DNA of 64,000 nt from Palsa-504 sp963806335 (GTDB taxonomy: Bacteria > Actinomycetota > Actinomycetes > Streptosporangiales > Streptosporangiaceae): contig CAWDXO010000013.1 in assembly GCA_963806335.1 (NCBI GenBank), positions 434,001 through 498,000 of the forward strand, read 5' to 3'. The notes under the pieces were generated by a model that was not told the DNA's origin, ran no database searches, and saw only the letters and a list, made by a program, of their open reading frames with translations. Both the position numbers and the translations under genes were made by a program. Shown piece after piece: positions 16,079 to 24,814 of the stretch (positions are counted from its first letter, which is position 1; each line of letters begins with the position of its first letter).

Positions 16079-16609
16079 TCAGGCTGGTGCTGCTCGTTCC
16101 GTGGTCGGCTCAGGCCGTTCCTCGGCACCGTGACCCGCCTTCAGGTGGTCGGCCTGGGATATCCGCAGCGGCCGGAACGGCCCGGCAGTATGCGCGGCGA
16201 CCGGCTCGGTGGTCAGGCAGACATGGTCGCCGCCCTCGTCAAGCAGCGCTATGCGACGTACCGCCAGCCAATGGGGGCACTGCCGGAGCACCGGCGCGCC
16301 GCCGGGCCCGGAATCCACCGGAAGGCCGGAGAACTTGTCGACGGTATCCCCGGTCTGGGTGCCGAACAGCTCGGCGAGCGGCAGATCGTCCGCGGTCAGG
16401 AAGTGGATGACCAGGTGGCTGGAGTGCAGTGCCACCCGGTAGGTGTAGTTGGCCTTTGACAGCCATACGCAGTACCGCTGCGGCTCCATGCTGGACTGGA
16501 CGTGGAACTCGACTAGGCAGCCCGCTCGCTCCCGCTCATCGGCCGTGGTAACGATGATCAGTGGGCTGTCCAGCGCGGCCATCAGGGTACTGAAGTCGTG
16601 CTCTGCCAT
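16079..16609 (-). CDS. flavin reductase-like FMN-binding protein
   Basis: A 176-residue split-barrel flavoprotein of the flavin reductase-like family. It starts MAEHDFSTLMAALDSPLIIV and continues ERAGCLVEFHVQSSMEPQRY, the usual FMN-contact strands, then VALHSSHLVIHFLTADDLPL. The C-terminal 20 residues are Glu/Pro/Thr-rich. Proteins of this type bind FMN and either reduce free flavin for a partner monooxygenase or act as small oxidoreductases. No partner gene is adjacent. The gene lies between the HIT/TetR remnants and the Fic gene. Function beyond FMN binding is not resolved. Confidence 0.8.
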   Translation of the reverse strand: MAEHDFSTLMAALDSPLIIVTTADERERAGCLVEFHVQSSMEPQRYCVWLSKANYTYRVALHSSHLVIHFLTADDLPLAELFGTQTGDTVDKFSGLPVDSGPGGAPVLRQCPHWLAVRRIALLDEGGDHVCLTTEPVAAHTAGPFRPLRISQADHLKAGHGAEERPEPTTERAAPA

Positions 16610-16783
16610 CAGCGCCCCGTTTCCCGGCCACGGCGGGCGATTGCCGGCGTGCCCGCCATGCCGATCGGCCGACCCTCAGGGTACCGGGCAGTGTCGGACG
16701 AATCCCGCTGGACCAGGGAGTAGTTCTCCCCTGCGAGGGCGGCGTCAGCGCAAACAAACCGTCCCCAAATACCGGGCCGTGGG

Positions 16784-16798
16784 TTGCATCAGATCCAA
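16784..16798. repeat. TTGCATC palindrome, left copy
   Basis: TTGCATCAGATCCAA, an imperfect palindrome, lies in the 295-bp gap between the flavoprotein and Fic genes. A near-identical perfect copy, TTGCATCTGATGCAA, lies at 19093-19107, beyond the recombinase remnant. The rest of the gap shows nothing I can identify. Confidence 0.5.
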
Positions 16799-16904
16799 TG
16801 AGGAGTATCCAACAAGCGTTCACGAGAGTACGGCCTACCGACCGCACCCCTCGTGAACAAGAAATCTTCCCCGAGGCAGTGCCTAAAATACTGGCGCAGA
16901 GCAC

Positions 16905-17969
16905 TTATTCGGAGGGTGCGGTATTCGTCCGGGTCCATGTCGCGGAGCGGCCGGTTCCGTCGGCCCGGACCCTGCCTTCCTTCCTGAGCTGTTCCAGGAC
17001 CAGCCGGATGGTCTGGTCACTAACACCAGGCACTGCCGCCCTGATGTCGGCGAGGCGGAACGTGGCGGGCGCGTGGCGCAGGATGTGCTCGCGGACGCGC
17101 TCCTGCTTCGTCCCAGGGGTGCGGGCCGCGGCAGCGCGGTCGGCGAAGACGGCGGAGGCGCTGGCGACCAGGCTGGTGAAGTAGCGGAGCCAGGGCCACG
17201 GGTCAGCGGTCGCTTCGTGCCAGCCGTGGGTGGAGTCCAGGAGTGCCTGGTAGTAGGCGTCGGCTGATTCGGCGATCGCCTGCTCGAGGCTCACGTAGCG
17301 GCCCACCGTGTAGCCGTGCTCGCTGAGCAGGGTGCCGGTGAGCAGGCGGGCGACCCGCCCGTTGCCATCCTCGAAGGGATGGATGACGAGAAGGTCAAGG
17401 ATAAACAGCCCGGACAGGAGCACCGGGTGATGCTCCCCCGTCGCGACCGCTTCCTGGTAGCGCTTGATCAGGTCATCGACGGCGAACGGGGTGCTCGCGG
17501 CGGGCACCGGCTTGAACCGGACGGTCGTCGAGCCGTCCGGCGAGCGGTCCACGACGAGGTTGTCCTCGGTCTTGAACGCTCCGCCAGGCATTGCTGTGTG
17601 GGCGAAAAGCAACCGGTGCAGGTGCAAGATCAGGCCGGCGTTCAGCGGGCGCCAGTCCTCCCGGAACAGGTAGTCCTGGGCGTCGCGGTAGCCGGCTAGC
17701 TCCTGCTCGCTGCGGTTGCGCAGCGTCGTCGCCTGCCGGTTAATGATCCGCTGGGCACGATCGGCGTCCGCGATGATGATGCCCTCGATCGCCGATGAGG
17801 CGGTGATGCTCAGGACACGGGCCCGGTCGGCGAGCTCAGTAAGCAGCCCAGGCATCTGGTCACGGTAGAGCGCCTCCGAACCCCGGCCGAAGTCGATCGC
17901 GCTGAGCCGGGTGACGACTTGCGAGGGCACCATCCCAATGAGCGCCTCAAGGTCAGTGAAGCTGCGCAA
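16905..17969 (-). CDS. Fic/DOC-family protein (AMPylase type) with N-terminal inhibitory motif
   Basis: A Fic-domain enzyme that would transfer AMP from ATP to a protein hydroxyl, or a related nucleotidyl or phosphoryl group. The catalytic motif is complete: HPFEDGNGRVAR (about residues 195-206). Upstream, TASSAIEG fits the inhibitory (S/T)xxxE(G/N) motif placed N-terminal to the Fic core, so this is a self-restrained class II Fic. A helix-turn-helix-like C-terminal region (FRLADIRAAVPGVSDQTIRL) suggests DNA binding or autoregulation. The start is most likely TTG at 17969, because GGGAGG lies four bases upstream; an ATG at 18002 would add 11 residues without such a site. No separate antitoxin is seen, as the inhibitory helix is in cis. 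It sits next to a broken recombinase, which suggests acquisition. Confidence 0.9.
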   Translation of the reverse strand: MRSFTDLEALIGMVPSQVVTRLSAIDFGRGSEALYRDQMPGLLTELADRARVLSITASSAIEGIIIADADRAQRIINRQATTLRNRSEQELAGYRDAQDYLFREDWRPLNAGLILHLHRLLFAHTAMPGGAFKTEDNLVVDRSPDGSTTVRFKPVPAASTPFAVDDLIKRYQEAVATGEHHPVLLSGLFILDLLVIHPFEDGNGRVARLLTGTLLSEHGYTVGRYVSLEQAIAESADAYYQALLDSTHGWHEATADPWPWLRYFTSLVASASAVFADRAAAARTPGTKQERVREHILRHAPATFRLADIRAAVPGVSDQTIRLVLEQLRKEGRVRADGTGRSATWTRTNTAPSE

Positions 17970-18036
17970 GGAACCTCCCAACCAACCTAACAAACGACCC
18001 AATCACAGTGGCGATTAGCATGTTTAGTGGGTTAGC

Positions 18037-18892
18037 CTAGTAGGTTCCCGAGACTGTCGATGCCATGCGGTCATCAGCAGTGCGCTGGCCGACGTAGGCG
18101 GGCCAGTCCCGCTTGGCCCACTGGGACCAGCGTTCGGCGGTGCTAATGCTGATGCCGGTCAGGTCAGCTAGGACCGAGGCGGGCAGTTCAGCAGCCAGTG
18201 CAAGGCGGGCGGTGTTTGCGCCCGGCATGGGCGTCAATGCCAAAGCGGTGGAGGCGGACGCCCAGAAGGATGTCCACGGCCGGGCGGGCTGGACTCTGGC
18301 CAGGGAAGAGCCAGGATGTCGGAGTTCCCATGCGGCCGAGTGTCCATCGCGGCTCGTCCTGGTCGCGTAGCTGGCGGACGAGGTGCGCCAGCCTTGTCGG
18401 CAGCATGAGCCGATGCCCGTCGATGGCCAGCCAGGTGGCCTGGCCGTCCTTGGTCACGTCTTCCTTGGTCAGCTGGGTGATCCTGCTGACCAGCATCCCG
18501 AAGAGCAAGACGAGCGCTCCTCCGACCCGAAGGTCCAATGGCATGGCCTCGTCGGTGAGGCAGCGGTCAAGCTGCTGGACATGGTCGCTCTCAGCGAGCA
18601 GGCGCTCTGGTTCCTGGCGCGGGGGAAGTGGCACGTTCAGATCACCTGCAAGGCCACGACTGCGTGCCCACTGGAGGAAATAGCGCACGGTTCGGCGGGT
18701 CGTGGTGCCGTCAGTTAGCCACCGCTCTAGATCCGCCTGGGTGAGGTCGCGCAGGTCCTGGCCGCGCTGATCCAGCCAGGACAGCAGGTCGAGGGCGGCC
18801 AGGACGCGGGCCCGCGCGAAGTCGGCCGATCCCCGGGTGAAGGTCCGGCGGGCGGCGATGCGGCGGGCGCGGTGGAGCACGAAACGCGGCAA
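18037..18892 (-). pseudogene. XerD-like recombinase/integrase-related protein, frameshifted and N-terminally truncated
   Basis: The first frame (18188-18892) reads as the core of an actinobacterial site-specific-recombinase-like protein (LLSWLDQRGQDLRDLTQADL, then RRTVRYFLQWARSRGL and GALVLLFGMLVSRITQLTKE). It ends in HAGRKHRPP and a stop. The expected C-terminus continues in another frame as MPGANTARLALAAELPASVL, then GISISTAERWSQWAKRDWPA, ending at 18037. An extra base near 18229 explains the shift. The N-terminal part that such proteins normally carry is not visible upstream of 18892. A remnant of mobile-DNA machinery next to Fic. Confidence 0.72.
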
Positions 18893-19013
18893 CAGCGCCA
18901 GTCATACGCAGATTCCTCGTCATGCCATCACCTCCCTCCGTCAGCCTTGATTTGCGACGCGGAGTGTGATGTCAGCCAGGTTCCAGCCAGCCACGACATC
19001 AGCTCGCGCCGCC

Positions 19014-19049
19014 CCGCACGCCCGAGTCCCTGCAGGCCCGGGCGTGCGG
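19014..19049. terminator. strong hairpin downstream of nrdJ
   Basis: CCGCACGCCCG (19014-19024) pairs perfectly with CGGGCGTGCGG (19039-19049) over 11 bp. There is no clear T run on the minus strand, so it is a GC-rich terminator candidate only. It lies in a 227-bp gap that shows no gene. Confidence 0.45.
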
Positions 19050-19119
19050 CGTTTCAGCAGGTCAGATACTCACCCGCCTTCACGAGCGCTTGTTGCATCT
19101 GATGCAATACCGCTCACTT

Positions 19120-22100
19120 TTAGCTGCAGCCGCTAGTGGAGCCGCAGCCTTCGCAGACGTAGCAGCTGCCCGCGGGACGCATCTTGGTGCCGCAGGTGAG
19201 GCAGAGCGGGGCATCCGCGGTCCGGCCCTGCTGCGCCTCGATCAGCTCGGTGGAACTGTGCGGGGCGACCGGGGTGTGGGCCGGGGCCGGGCGAGCCTGA
19301 ACCGGGGGCGGTAGCACGGCTCGTTCGGGATGAGGCTGTTCGACGGCGGCCGACTGGGCAAGTTCGGTGGGATCTACATCCTCGCTCAGCTCGGCGGGGT
19401 CGTGCCCGGCCACCTCGGCGGCGCGCTCGGCGGCGGACAGGATGCCGAGCTCGGCGCGCTCTTCGTAGGGCAGGTGGTCCAGCGCGAGGCGGCGGAAGAT
19501 GTAGTCCATCACCGAGCTGGCGATCCTGATGTCCGGATCATCGGTCAGGCCGGCCGGTTCGAACCGCATGTTGGTGAACTTGGCGACGTAGGAATCCAGC
19601 GGGATGCCGTACTGCAGGCCGACCGAGATGGCCATGGAGAAGGCGTCCATCACGCCCGCCAGCGTCGAGCCCTGCTTGCCGAGCTTGAGGAACACCTCGC
19701 CGACACCATCGTCCGGATAGCTGGAGGCGGTCATGTACCCCTCGGCACCCGCGACAGAGAACCTGGTCACGGTGGCGGGCCGCTGCCGGGGCAGCCGCCT
19801 GCGGACTGGCCGGTGTTCGTGCGGCGCGGCCGGAGCCTGGGTGGCCGCAGCCGTCTCGGCGGGCTTCTTCCTGGCATCCGAGAGGGGCTGGCCGACCTTG
19901 CAGTTGTCGCGGTAGATGGCCAGCGCCTTCAGACCCAGCTTCCAGCCCTCGAAGTAGATCCGCTCGATCTCCTCGACGGTGGCGCTCTCCGGCATGTTGA
20001 CCGTCTTGCTGATGGCACCGGACAGGTGCGGCTGAACCGCGGCCATCATCCTGACGTGGCCCATCGGGCTGATCGCCCGCTCGCCCATCGCACAGTCGAA
20101 TACCTCGTAGTGCTCGGGCCGCAGACCAGGAGCGTTCACCACGTGACCGTGCTCGGCGATGTACTCGGTGATCGCCTCAACCTGCTCGTGCGGGTAGCCG
20201 AGGTTTTTCAGCGCCCGTGGCACCGTCTGGTTGACGATCTGCATGGAACCGCCGCCGACCAGCTTCTTGAACTTGACCAGAGCCAGGTCAGGCTCGATAC
20301 CAGTGGTGTCACAATCCATCATGAGGCCTATGGTGCCTGTAGGAGCGAGTAGGCTACTTTGGGCGTTTCTGTACCCATTTGCCTCACCTAGCTCCACGCA
20401 CTGCTGCCAGGTCTGGTTGGCCAGGTGGAGGATCTCGCGGTCAATGGTGCCGACCGGGCGGATGTCCTCGCTGGCGTCCGCGTGCTTGCGGATGACGCGC
20501 TTGTGCGGCTTGGCGTTGCGCTGGTAGCCGTCGTAGGGTCCCACAGCCGCGGCCAGTTCGGCCGAGGTCTTGTAGGCAGCGCCGGTCATCAGCGAGGTGA
20601 TCGCGGCGGCGATGGCCCGGCCGCCCGCCGAGTCGTAGGCGTGACCTGTGGCCATCAGTAGCGCGCCCAGGTTGGCGTAGCCGATGCCGAGCTGCCGGTA
20701 GGCGCGGGTGGTCTCGGCGATCTTCTCGGTCGGGAAATCGGCGAAGCAGATCGAGATGTCCATCGCGGTAATGATGAGCTCGGTCATCTTCGCGAACCGC
20801 TCGGCGTCGAAGGTGTCGTCGTCGCGGAGGAACTTCAGCAAGTTGATGCTCGCCAAGTTACAAGATGAATTATCTAGATGAATATACTCACTGCACGGAT
20901 TACTCGCGCTGATGCGGCCTGATTCTGGGCAGGTGTGCCAGTCGTTGATGGTGCCGTCGTACTGGATGCCCGGGTCGGCGCAGTCCCACGCTGCCTGGGC
21001 CATCATGCGCATCAGCTTCCGCGCGTCGACCCGCTCGACGACCTCGCCGGTTCGGCGGGCCAGCAGATCGAACTCCTTGCCTTCCTCCACCGCGCGCATG
21101 AACTCATCGGAGACGCGGACCGAGTTGTTGGCGTTCTGGTACTGGACGCTGATGATGTCCTTGCCACCGAGGTCCATGTCGAACCCGGCGTCGCGAAGCA
21201 CCCGGACCTTCTCTTCCTCGCGGGCTTTGGTCACGATGAAGTCGGCCACGTCCGGGTGGTCGACGTCGAGCACGACCATCTTGGCCGCGCGGCGGGTGGC
21301 GCCGCCCGACTTGATCGTGCCGGCCGAGGCGTCGGCGCCGCGCATGAAGGAGACCGGGCCGCTCGCGGTGCCGCCGGACGACAGCAGTTCCTTGCTCGAC
21401 CGGATCTTGGACAAGTTGACGCCGGCGCCCGAGCCGCCCTTGAAGATCAGCCCCTCTTCCCGGTACCAGTCGAGGATGGCGTCCATCGTGTCGTCGACGG
21501 CCAGAATGAAACAGTTGTGGACGCGCAGGTTGCCGGACAGGTACTCCCCGCTCTCCGTCTGGATGTCGTAGACCTCCATGACGCCCAGCTCTTCGATCTG
21601 GTCGATCTCCAGGCGCTTTGTCTCGTTGGCCGCGAGGCCGGGCAAGTCGAAGCTCCGGTCAAGCTTCGTCGCCTTGACTGGGTCGATGAAGCCGATCGCA
21701 TCCGCGAAGATGCCCCTGTCACCAGCTGACTGAATGCGAAGAGTCCAGCATCCGTAACGGTCCGCACGGGCATCGGGCTTGAAGCCGACTCGCGAGTAGA
21801 TGCCGAAGCGGAGCAGCAACTGCTGCATCCCCCGGATGAGCTGCTCAGAAATCATGTCAACCTCCACCACAGTGGAGGATTTGCGCGCGGAGACGAATCC
21901 CTCAGCCTGGAAGATGCTTCGCAGGTAGGCGGCTACGACGGGAAGCGGTGCGGTGAAGAGCTGACGTGGGACAGTCATCTCGGTGCGGCGGGTAAGCAAG
22001 TCCCAGCGATCGACAAAGTCTCGCAAGACCTCTCCGTACAGCCGCGTGCGCCTGCAGTCCAGCCGCTTGTCCTGCGTACTGACATGCCGCTCGTGACGAT

Positions 22101-23061
22101 GCACGCCGGCGAAGAGGAGGTTCAGGGATTCGGTTACCCAGGCCAGCTCAGCGTCGGTCACCGTCATGGCTTCGATGGTGAGGGACCGGTTCGTGCCGTC
22201 GTACTGACCCACGAACCCGTCTGATTGCAGCCATCCAGCCAGCGCTGCTTCGGCGATCTCGTAGCGGCTGATCTCGGCCTCGCCATGGCTGTCGCGCCGG
22301 TGCCACTGCAGCGTGTCCCCTGGCTTCAGGCTTCCAGCTGTCACGAAGCGGCCGGTATCACGATCCGATGACCGCCAGACGAGGTGGTCCGTCGTTACGT
22401 CGAGTGTGTAGCCGGCCTTAGTGTGCAGCCGGAGCACCGGCTTGACGCCGTTTGCTTTTGTCGCGATGACCTTGGTCAGGCCACGGGCGTCGTAGACCTT
22501 GGCTCCGACGGCGTCGTCTTCCACGAGCTTGCCGATGGGAACCAGCCCTCCCGGCGTGCTGACCAGGGCATCATACGGCTGGCACGCGGATACCTGCTGC
22601 GGAGAGGCAGTGCCTACGTTGAACCAGACGGGGGAGTTGAAGCTGAAGATCTGGTGGATCAGGGCGTACCTGAGCTCGTGACCGAAAATCTCGGCGTCCT
22701 CGTCGGAGGCGAAGTAGCCGTGCTCCTGGCCGGCCTTCTCGTAGGTGCCGACGACCCGGTCCACGAGCTGCTTGAGGCTCCACTCGCGCTGCGGTGAGCC
22801 GACCGCGCCGCGGAAGTACTTGGTGGTCACGATGTTGGCGGCGTTCACCGACCAGAAGTCGGGAAACTCCACGCCATGCTGCTCGAAGTTGACCGAGCCG
22901 TCCCGCCAGTTCGTCATCACGACATCCCGGCGCTCCCAGGTGACCTGGTCGTAGGGGTGCACGCCCGGCGTGGTGTGGATGCGCTCGACCTTGAGCCCGC
23001 CCCGGCGGGCCTGCTGGCCCTTGCTCCGGCGGGTCCCCGCTCCGCTCGCCGTCTCCGTCAT
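19120..23061 (-). CDS. nrdJ: adenosylcobalamin-dependent class II ribonucleotide reductase, intein-containing
   Basis: Reduces ribonucleotides to deoxyribonucleotides using a cobalamin-derived radical. The ATG at 23061 is chosen because AAGGGGG lies five bases upstream. The host protein is residues 1-159 plus 517-1313. Residues 160-516 are an intein inserted right before the redox-active Cys of QQVSA/CFILAVDD. Other active-site features are ISASNPCSEY (radical cysteine loop) and LDNSSCNLASINLL (second redox Cys). Near the C-terminus a CxxC-type metal-binding tail (LCLTCGTKMRPAGSCYVCEG) ends the protein, as in many actinobacterial NrdJ. A Pro/Ala/Glu-rich linker lies before it. nrdR is directly upstream on the same strand, so NrdR probably represses the pair. 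No cobalamin riboswitch is seen. The 1313 residues equal about 956 of host plus 357 of intein. Confidence 0.96.
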   Translation of the reverse strand: MTETASGAGTRRSKGQQARRGGLKVERIHTTPGVHPYDQVTWERRDVVMTNWRDGSVNFEQHGVEFPDFWSVNAANIVTTKYFRGAVGSPQREWSLKQLVDRVVGTYEKAGQEHGYFASDEDAEIFGHELRYALIHQIFSFNSPVWFNVGTASPQQVSACQPYDALVSTPGGLVPIGKLVEDDAVGAKVYDARGLTKVIATKANGVKPVLRLHTKAGYTLDVTTDHLVWRSSDRDTGRFVTAGSLKPGDTLQWHRRDSHGEAEISRYEIAEAALAGWLQSDGFVGQYDGTNRSLTIEAMTVTDAELAWVTESLNLLFAGVHRHERHVSTQDKRLDCRRTRLYGEVLRDFVDRWDLLTRRTEMTVPRQLFTAPLPVVAAYLRSIFQAEGFVSARKSSTVVEVDMISEQLIRGMQQLLLRFGIYSRVGFKPDARADRYGCWTLRIQSAGDRGIFADAIGFIDPVKATKLDRSFDLPGLAANETKRLEIDQIEELGVMEVYDIQTESGEYLSGNLRVHNCFILAVDDTMDAILDWYREEGLIFKGGSGAGVNLSKIRSSKELLSSGGTASGPVSFMRGADASAGTIKSGGATRRAAKMVVLDVDHPDVADFIVTKAREEEKVRVLRDAGFDMDLGGKDIISVQYQNANNSVRVSDEFMRAVEEGKEFDLLARRTGEVVERVDARKLMRMMAQAAWDCADPGIQYDGTINDWHTCPESGRISASNPCSEYIHLDNSSCNLASINLLKFLRDDDTFDAERFAKMTELIITAMDISICFADFPTEKIAETTRAYRQLGIGYANLGALLMATGHAYDSAGGRAIAAAITSLMTGAAYKTSAELAAAVGPYDGYQRNAKPHKRVIRKHADASEDIRPVGTIDREILHLANQTWQQCVELGEANGYRNAQSSLLAPTGTIGLMMDCDTTGIEPDLALVKFKKLVGGGSMQIVNQTVPRALKNLGYPHEQVEAITEYIAEHGHVVNAPGLRPEHYEVFDCAMGERAISPMGHVRMMAAVQPHLSGAISKTVNMPESATVEEIERIYFEGWKLGLKALAIYRDNCKVGQPLSDARKKPAETAAATQAPAAPHEHRPVRRRLPRQRPATVTRFSVAGAEGYMTASSYPDDGVGEVFLKLGKQGSTLAGVMDAFSMAISVGLQYGIPLDSYVAKFTNMRFEPAGLTDDPDIRIASSVMDYIFRRLALDHLPYEERAELGILSAAERAAEVAGHDPAELSEDVDPTELAQSAAVEQPHPERAVLPPPVQARPAPAHTPVAPHSSTELIEAQQGRTADAPLCLTCGTKMRPAGSCYVCEGCGSTSGCS
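21514..22584 (-). mobile_element. intein with LAGLIDADG homing endonuclease in NrdJ
   Basis: A 357-residue in-frame insertion with splice-domain signatures. It begins with Cys in CQPYDALVSTPGGLVPIGKL (block A), has a block B with TTDHLVW, and ends SGNLRVHN before the extein Cys (block G, terminal His-Asn). The two DOD endonuclease helices are visible as LAGWLQSDGFVG and YLRSIFQAEGFVS, each with the acidic residue. All residues needed for self-splicing and homing seem intact. The extein +1 residue is the catalytic cysteine of NrdJ, so NrdJ cannot function unless splicing is precise. Confidence 0.95.
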
Positions 23062-23143
23062 TCTGTCCCCCTTCCGGGACCCTTCCGGATCCCTGCCTGG
23101 CCCTGCATGGCCATACGCAACGATGACAACTCTGCTGTCGCCC

Positions 23144-23623
23144 TTAGGACGCCGGTTCCGTATCCGCGGCGGCGGCACGATGGCCCTGGCGCAGGACGGA
23201 AATCTCGTCCTCGAAGTCGGCGAGTGACTCGAACCCTCGGTAGACCGAGGCGAACCTCAGGTAGGCGACCTCGTCGAGGTCCCGCAGCGGGCCCAGGATG
23301 GCCAGACCCACCTCGTGCGAGGGCACCTCGCCCAGGCCCCGCGCCCTGATCGTCTCTTCCACCTGCTGCGCCAGGATCGCTAGCTTGTCCTCGCTGACCG
23401 GCCGGCCCTGGCAGGCGCGCTGCACGCCACGGATGATCTTGTCCCGGGTGAACGGCTCGGTCACGCCGCTGCGCTTGGCCACCATCAAGATGACCGTCTC
23501 CTGGGTGGTGAACCGGCGCCCGCATTCGGGGCACGACCTCCGGCGGCGGATCGCCACGCCGTCGTCGGCGGTCCTGCTGTCGATGACCCTGCTATCCGGG
23601 TGACGACAGAATGGACAGTGCAC
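23144..23623 (-). CDS. nrdR: transcriptional repressor NrdR
   Basis: ATP-cone repressor of ribonucleotide reductase genes. The Zn ribbon is VHCPFCRHPDSRVIDSR ... CPECGRRF (Cys pairs at about residues 3/6 and 31/34), followed by an ATP-cone (TVILMVAKRSGVTEPFTRDK) that senses ATP or dATP. GTG at 23623 is taken as the start because GGGAGGTG lies just upstream and the zinc motif begins two residues in. The length, 159 residues, matches the family. It lies 82 bp upstream of nrdJ in the same direction. Candidate operators lie at 23671-23721, so it may also control itself. Confidence 0.96.
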   Translation of the reverse strand: MHCPFCRHPDSRVIDSRTADDGVAIRRRRSCPECGRRFTTQETVILMVAKRSGVTEPFTRDKIIRGVQRACQGRPVSEDKLAILAQQVEETIRARGLGEVPSHEVGLAILGPLRDLDEVAYLRFASVYRGFESLADFEDEISVLRQGHRAAAADTEPAS

Positions 23624-23670
23624 GCGATCACACCTCCCTGGCCGCCATGCTGTACTCACAGCTTACCTTG

Positions 23671-23721
23671 TGAACACAACTTGTGGAAAAAACACAACGA
23701 TGTAAGTACTAGATGTTGTGG
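23671..23721 (-). promoter_or_regulatory. candidate NrdR boxes upstream of nrdR-nrdJ
   Basis: On the minus strand CCACAACATCTAGTAC (23706-23721) fits the 16-bp NrdR-box pattern (acaCwAtATaTwGtgt) in most core positions. A weaker site, CCACAAGTTGTGTTCA, lies at 23671-23686, 35 bp away. The usual spacing is about three helical turns, so the second site is less certain. Confidence 0.5.
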
Positions 23722-23912
23722 TTACCGTAGACCACTAGGGCGCCCGGAGGCAAGCGCGCGCGAGCAGTCAATCCAGAAACCCTGGCCGCTAGCAGCTTGG
23801 GCGGGATGGGCCGGCGTGTCGTCCCGGGCGTGTCGCGGCGCCGGGATCTCCGCGGGGCCGGGGGTCCCCGGGACCGCGATTTCCATGGGCTGGGACTCCC
23901 GGACCGCTCTTT

Positions 23913-24602
23913 TCAGCTACGCGGTACCCACAGCCGCTGGCCCGCGAAGACGGTGTCGCCGGTCAGCGCGTTCAGCTGGATGATCTGCTGGATGACCAGG
24001 CGGGTATCCGCGTCCGGATCCGCGCTCTCCGCGACCGACCACAGGCTCTGGCCCGGGCGGACTGCCACCTGGGCGAGGCCCGACCCGGCCGTGCCCGGGG
24101 CCGCGGAATGGCTGATCGCCTGCGCTGCGCCCGCGACGATCAGGGAGAACGCGACCACGAGCAGCACGGCCGCGGCGGCGACCACCACGCGCCCACGCCT
24201 GGTGAGCCGCAGCGGACTGGCGACCTCCGTGGGCGCGGCAGGCGCGCGGCGGGCCGCTATCGGGCGTGCTGGCCTGCGGAGCTCGGACGTGGCGCGGGGA
24301 GCAGGTACCGCGCGCGCCAGCACGGAGGGGGTGGCCATGGCGCGCGCTGGCCCGGAGGGAACTGGCACAGGGCGGCCGGAGACGGCGGGTGCCGCCACAG
24401 GAGACACGGTTACGGGAGACGCCGCCACCGGAGACGCCGCCACCGGAGACGCCGCCACCGGAGACGGGGCGGCGGGAGACGCCGTTACGGGGGCGGGCGC
24501 GGTGGCGGTCTCGGCGCGGTACACCACCCGGAGCTCCGGGCGGGGCCTGGCCTTTCCCCCCGCGCGGGACCTGGGCAGCGCCGCCGCTCGCATCGCAGTC
24601 AT
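23913..24602 (-). CDS. LysM peptidoglycan-binding membrane protein
   Basis: A protein of about 229 residues. A long low-complexity Ala/Pro/Ser-rich N-terminal cytoplasmic region (with ASPVAASPVA repeats) is followed by one membrane helix (RRGRVVVAAAAVLLVVAFSL) and a C-terminal LysM domain (VRPGQSLWSVAESADPDADT, then INQLNALTGD-like spacing and QRLWVP). It would sit in the membrane with LysM facing the wall. The start ATG at 24602 follows GGAGG. A LysM gene between lexA and nrdR-nrdJ is a conserved actinobacterial arrangement, which supports the call. It is divergent from lexA, and a LexA box lies between them. Precise function unknown; probably cell-wall or division linked. Confidence 0.85.
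   Translation of the reverse strand: MTAMRAAALPRSRAGGKARPRPELRVVYRAETATAPAPVTASPAAPSPVAASPVAASPVAASPVTVSPVAAPAVSGRPVPVPSGPARAMATPSVLARAVPAPRATSELRRPARPIAARRAPAAPTEVASPLRLTRRGRVVVAAAAVLLVVAFSLIVAGAAQAISHSAAPGTAGSGLAQVAVRPGQSLWSVAESADPDADTRLVIQQIIQLNALTGDTVFAGQRLWVPRS
24402..24492. repeat. 15-bp tandem repeats in the LysM-protein gene
   Basis: Degenerate copies of GGAGACGCCGCCACC, of which three consecutive ones are identical. They encode the (V/A)ASPVAASPVA repeats of the linker. Unit length is a multiple of three. Confidence 0.85.
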
Positions 24603-24626
24603 GGCGACCTCCATGTTCAAACCCTC

Positions 24627-24690
24627 GTTCGAGCAATACCTAGTTCGATCGTACCCCAGTTCGATCGTATTATTGTTCGATCGAACGGGT
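24627..24690. repeat. 16-bp direct repeat array between LysM gene and lexA
   Basis: Four copies start at 24627, 24643, 24659 and 24675, each beginning GTTCGA(T/G)C. The last copy forms the 12-bp palindrome GTTCGATCGAAC. This iteron-like spacing is phased at 16 bp. It resembles but does not equal a LexA box (half-sites face outward). Confidence 0.85.
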
Positions 24691-24733
24691 ACATCAACGT
24701 TGTATCGCGCGGGTCTGACATTTTGGCGACACG

Positions 24734-24749
24734 TCGAACAGATGTTTGG
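24734..24749. promoter_or_regulatory. LexA (SOS) box
   Basis: TCGAAC-agat-GTTTGG matches the actinobacterial SOS operator TCGAACN4GTTCGA in all but two bases. It lies 81 bp upstream of lexA, so autorepression and control of the divergent LysM gene are likely. Confidence 0.8.
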
Positions 24750-24814
24750 GATCTCGAGCGAGAACCGTTAGTCTCTACTCAGCATGCAAGAACCCGGACA
24801 CGGAAGGTCATCAG

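Noticed and set aside
23624..23912. Cobalamin riboswitch before nrdR-nrdJ
   Set aside because: I searched the minus strand for a B12-box-like core and long paired leader and found only the NrdR-box-like region, so no riboswitch is claimed.
24627..24690. Possible CRISPR or plasmid iterons
   Set aside because: No spacers of CRISPR size and no replication initiator gene nearby; kept only as a direct-repeat array next to lexA.
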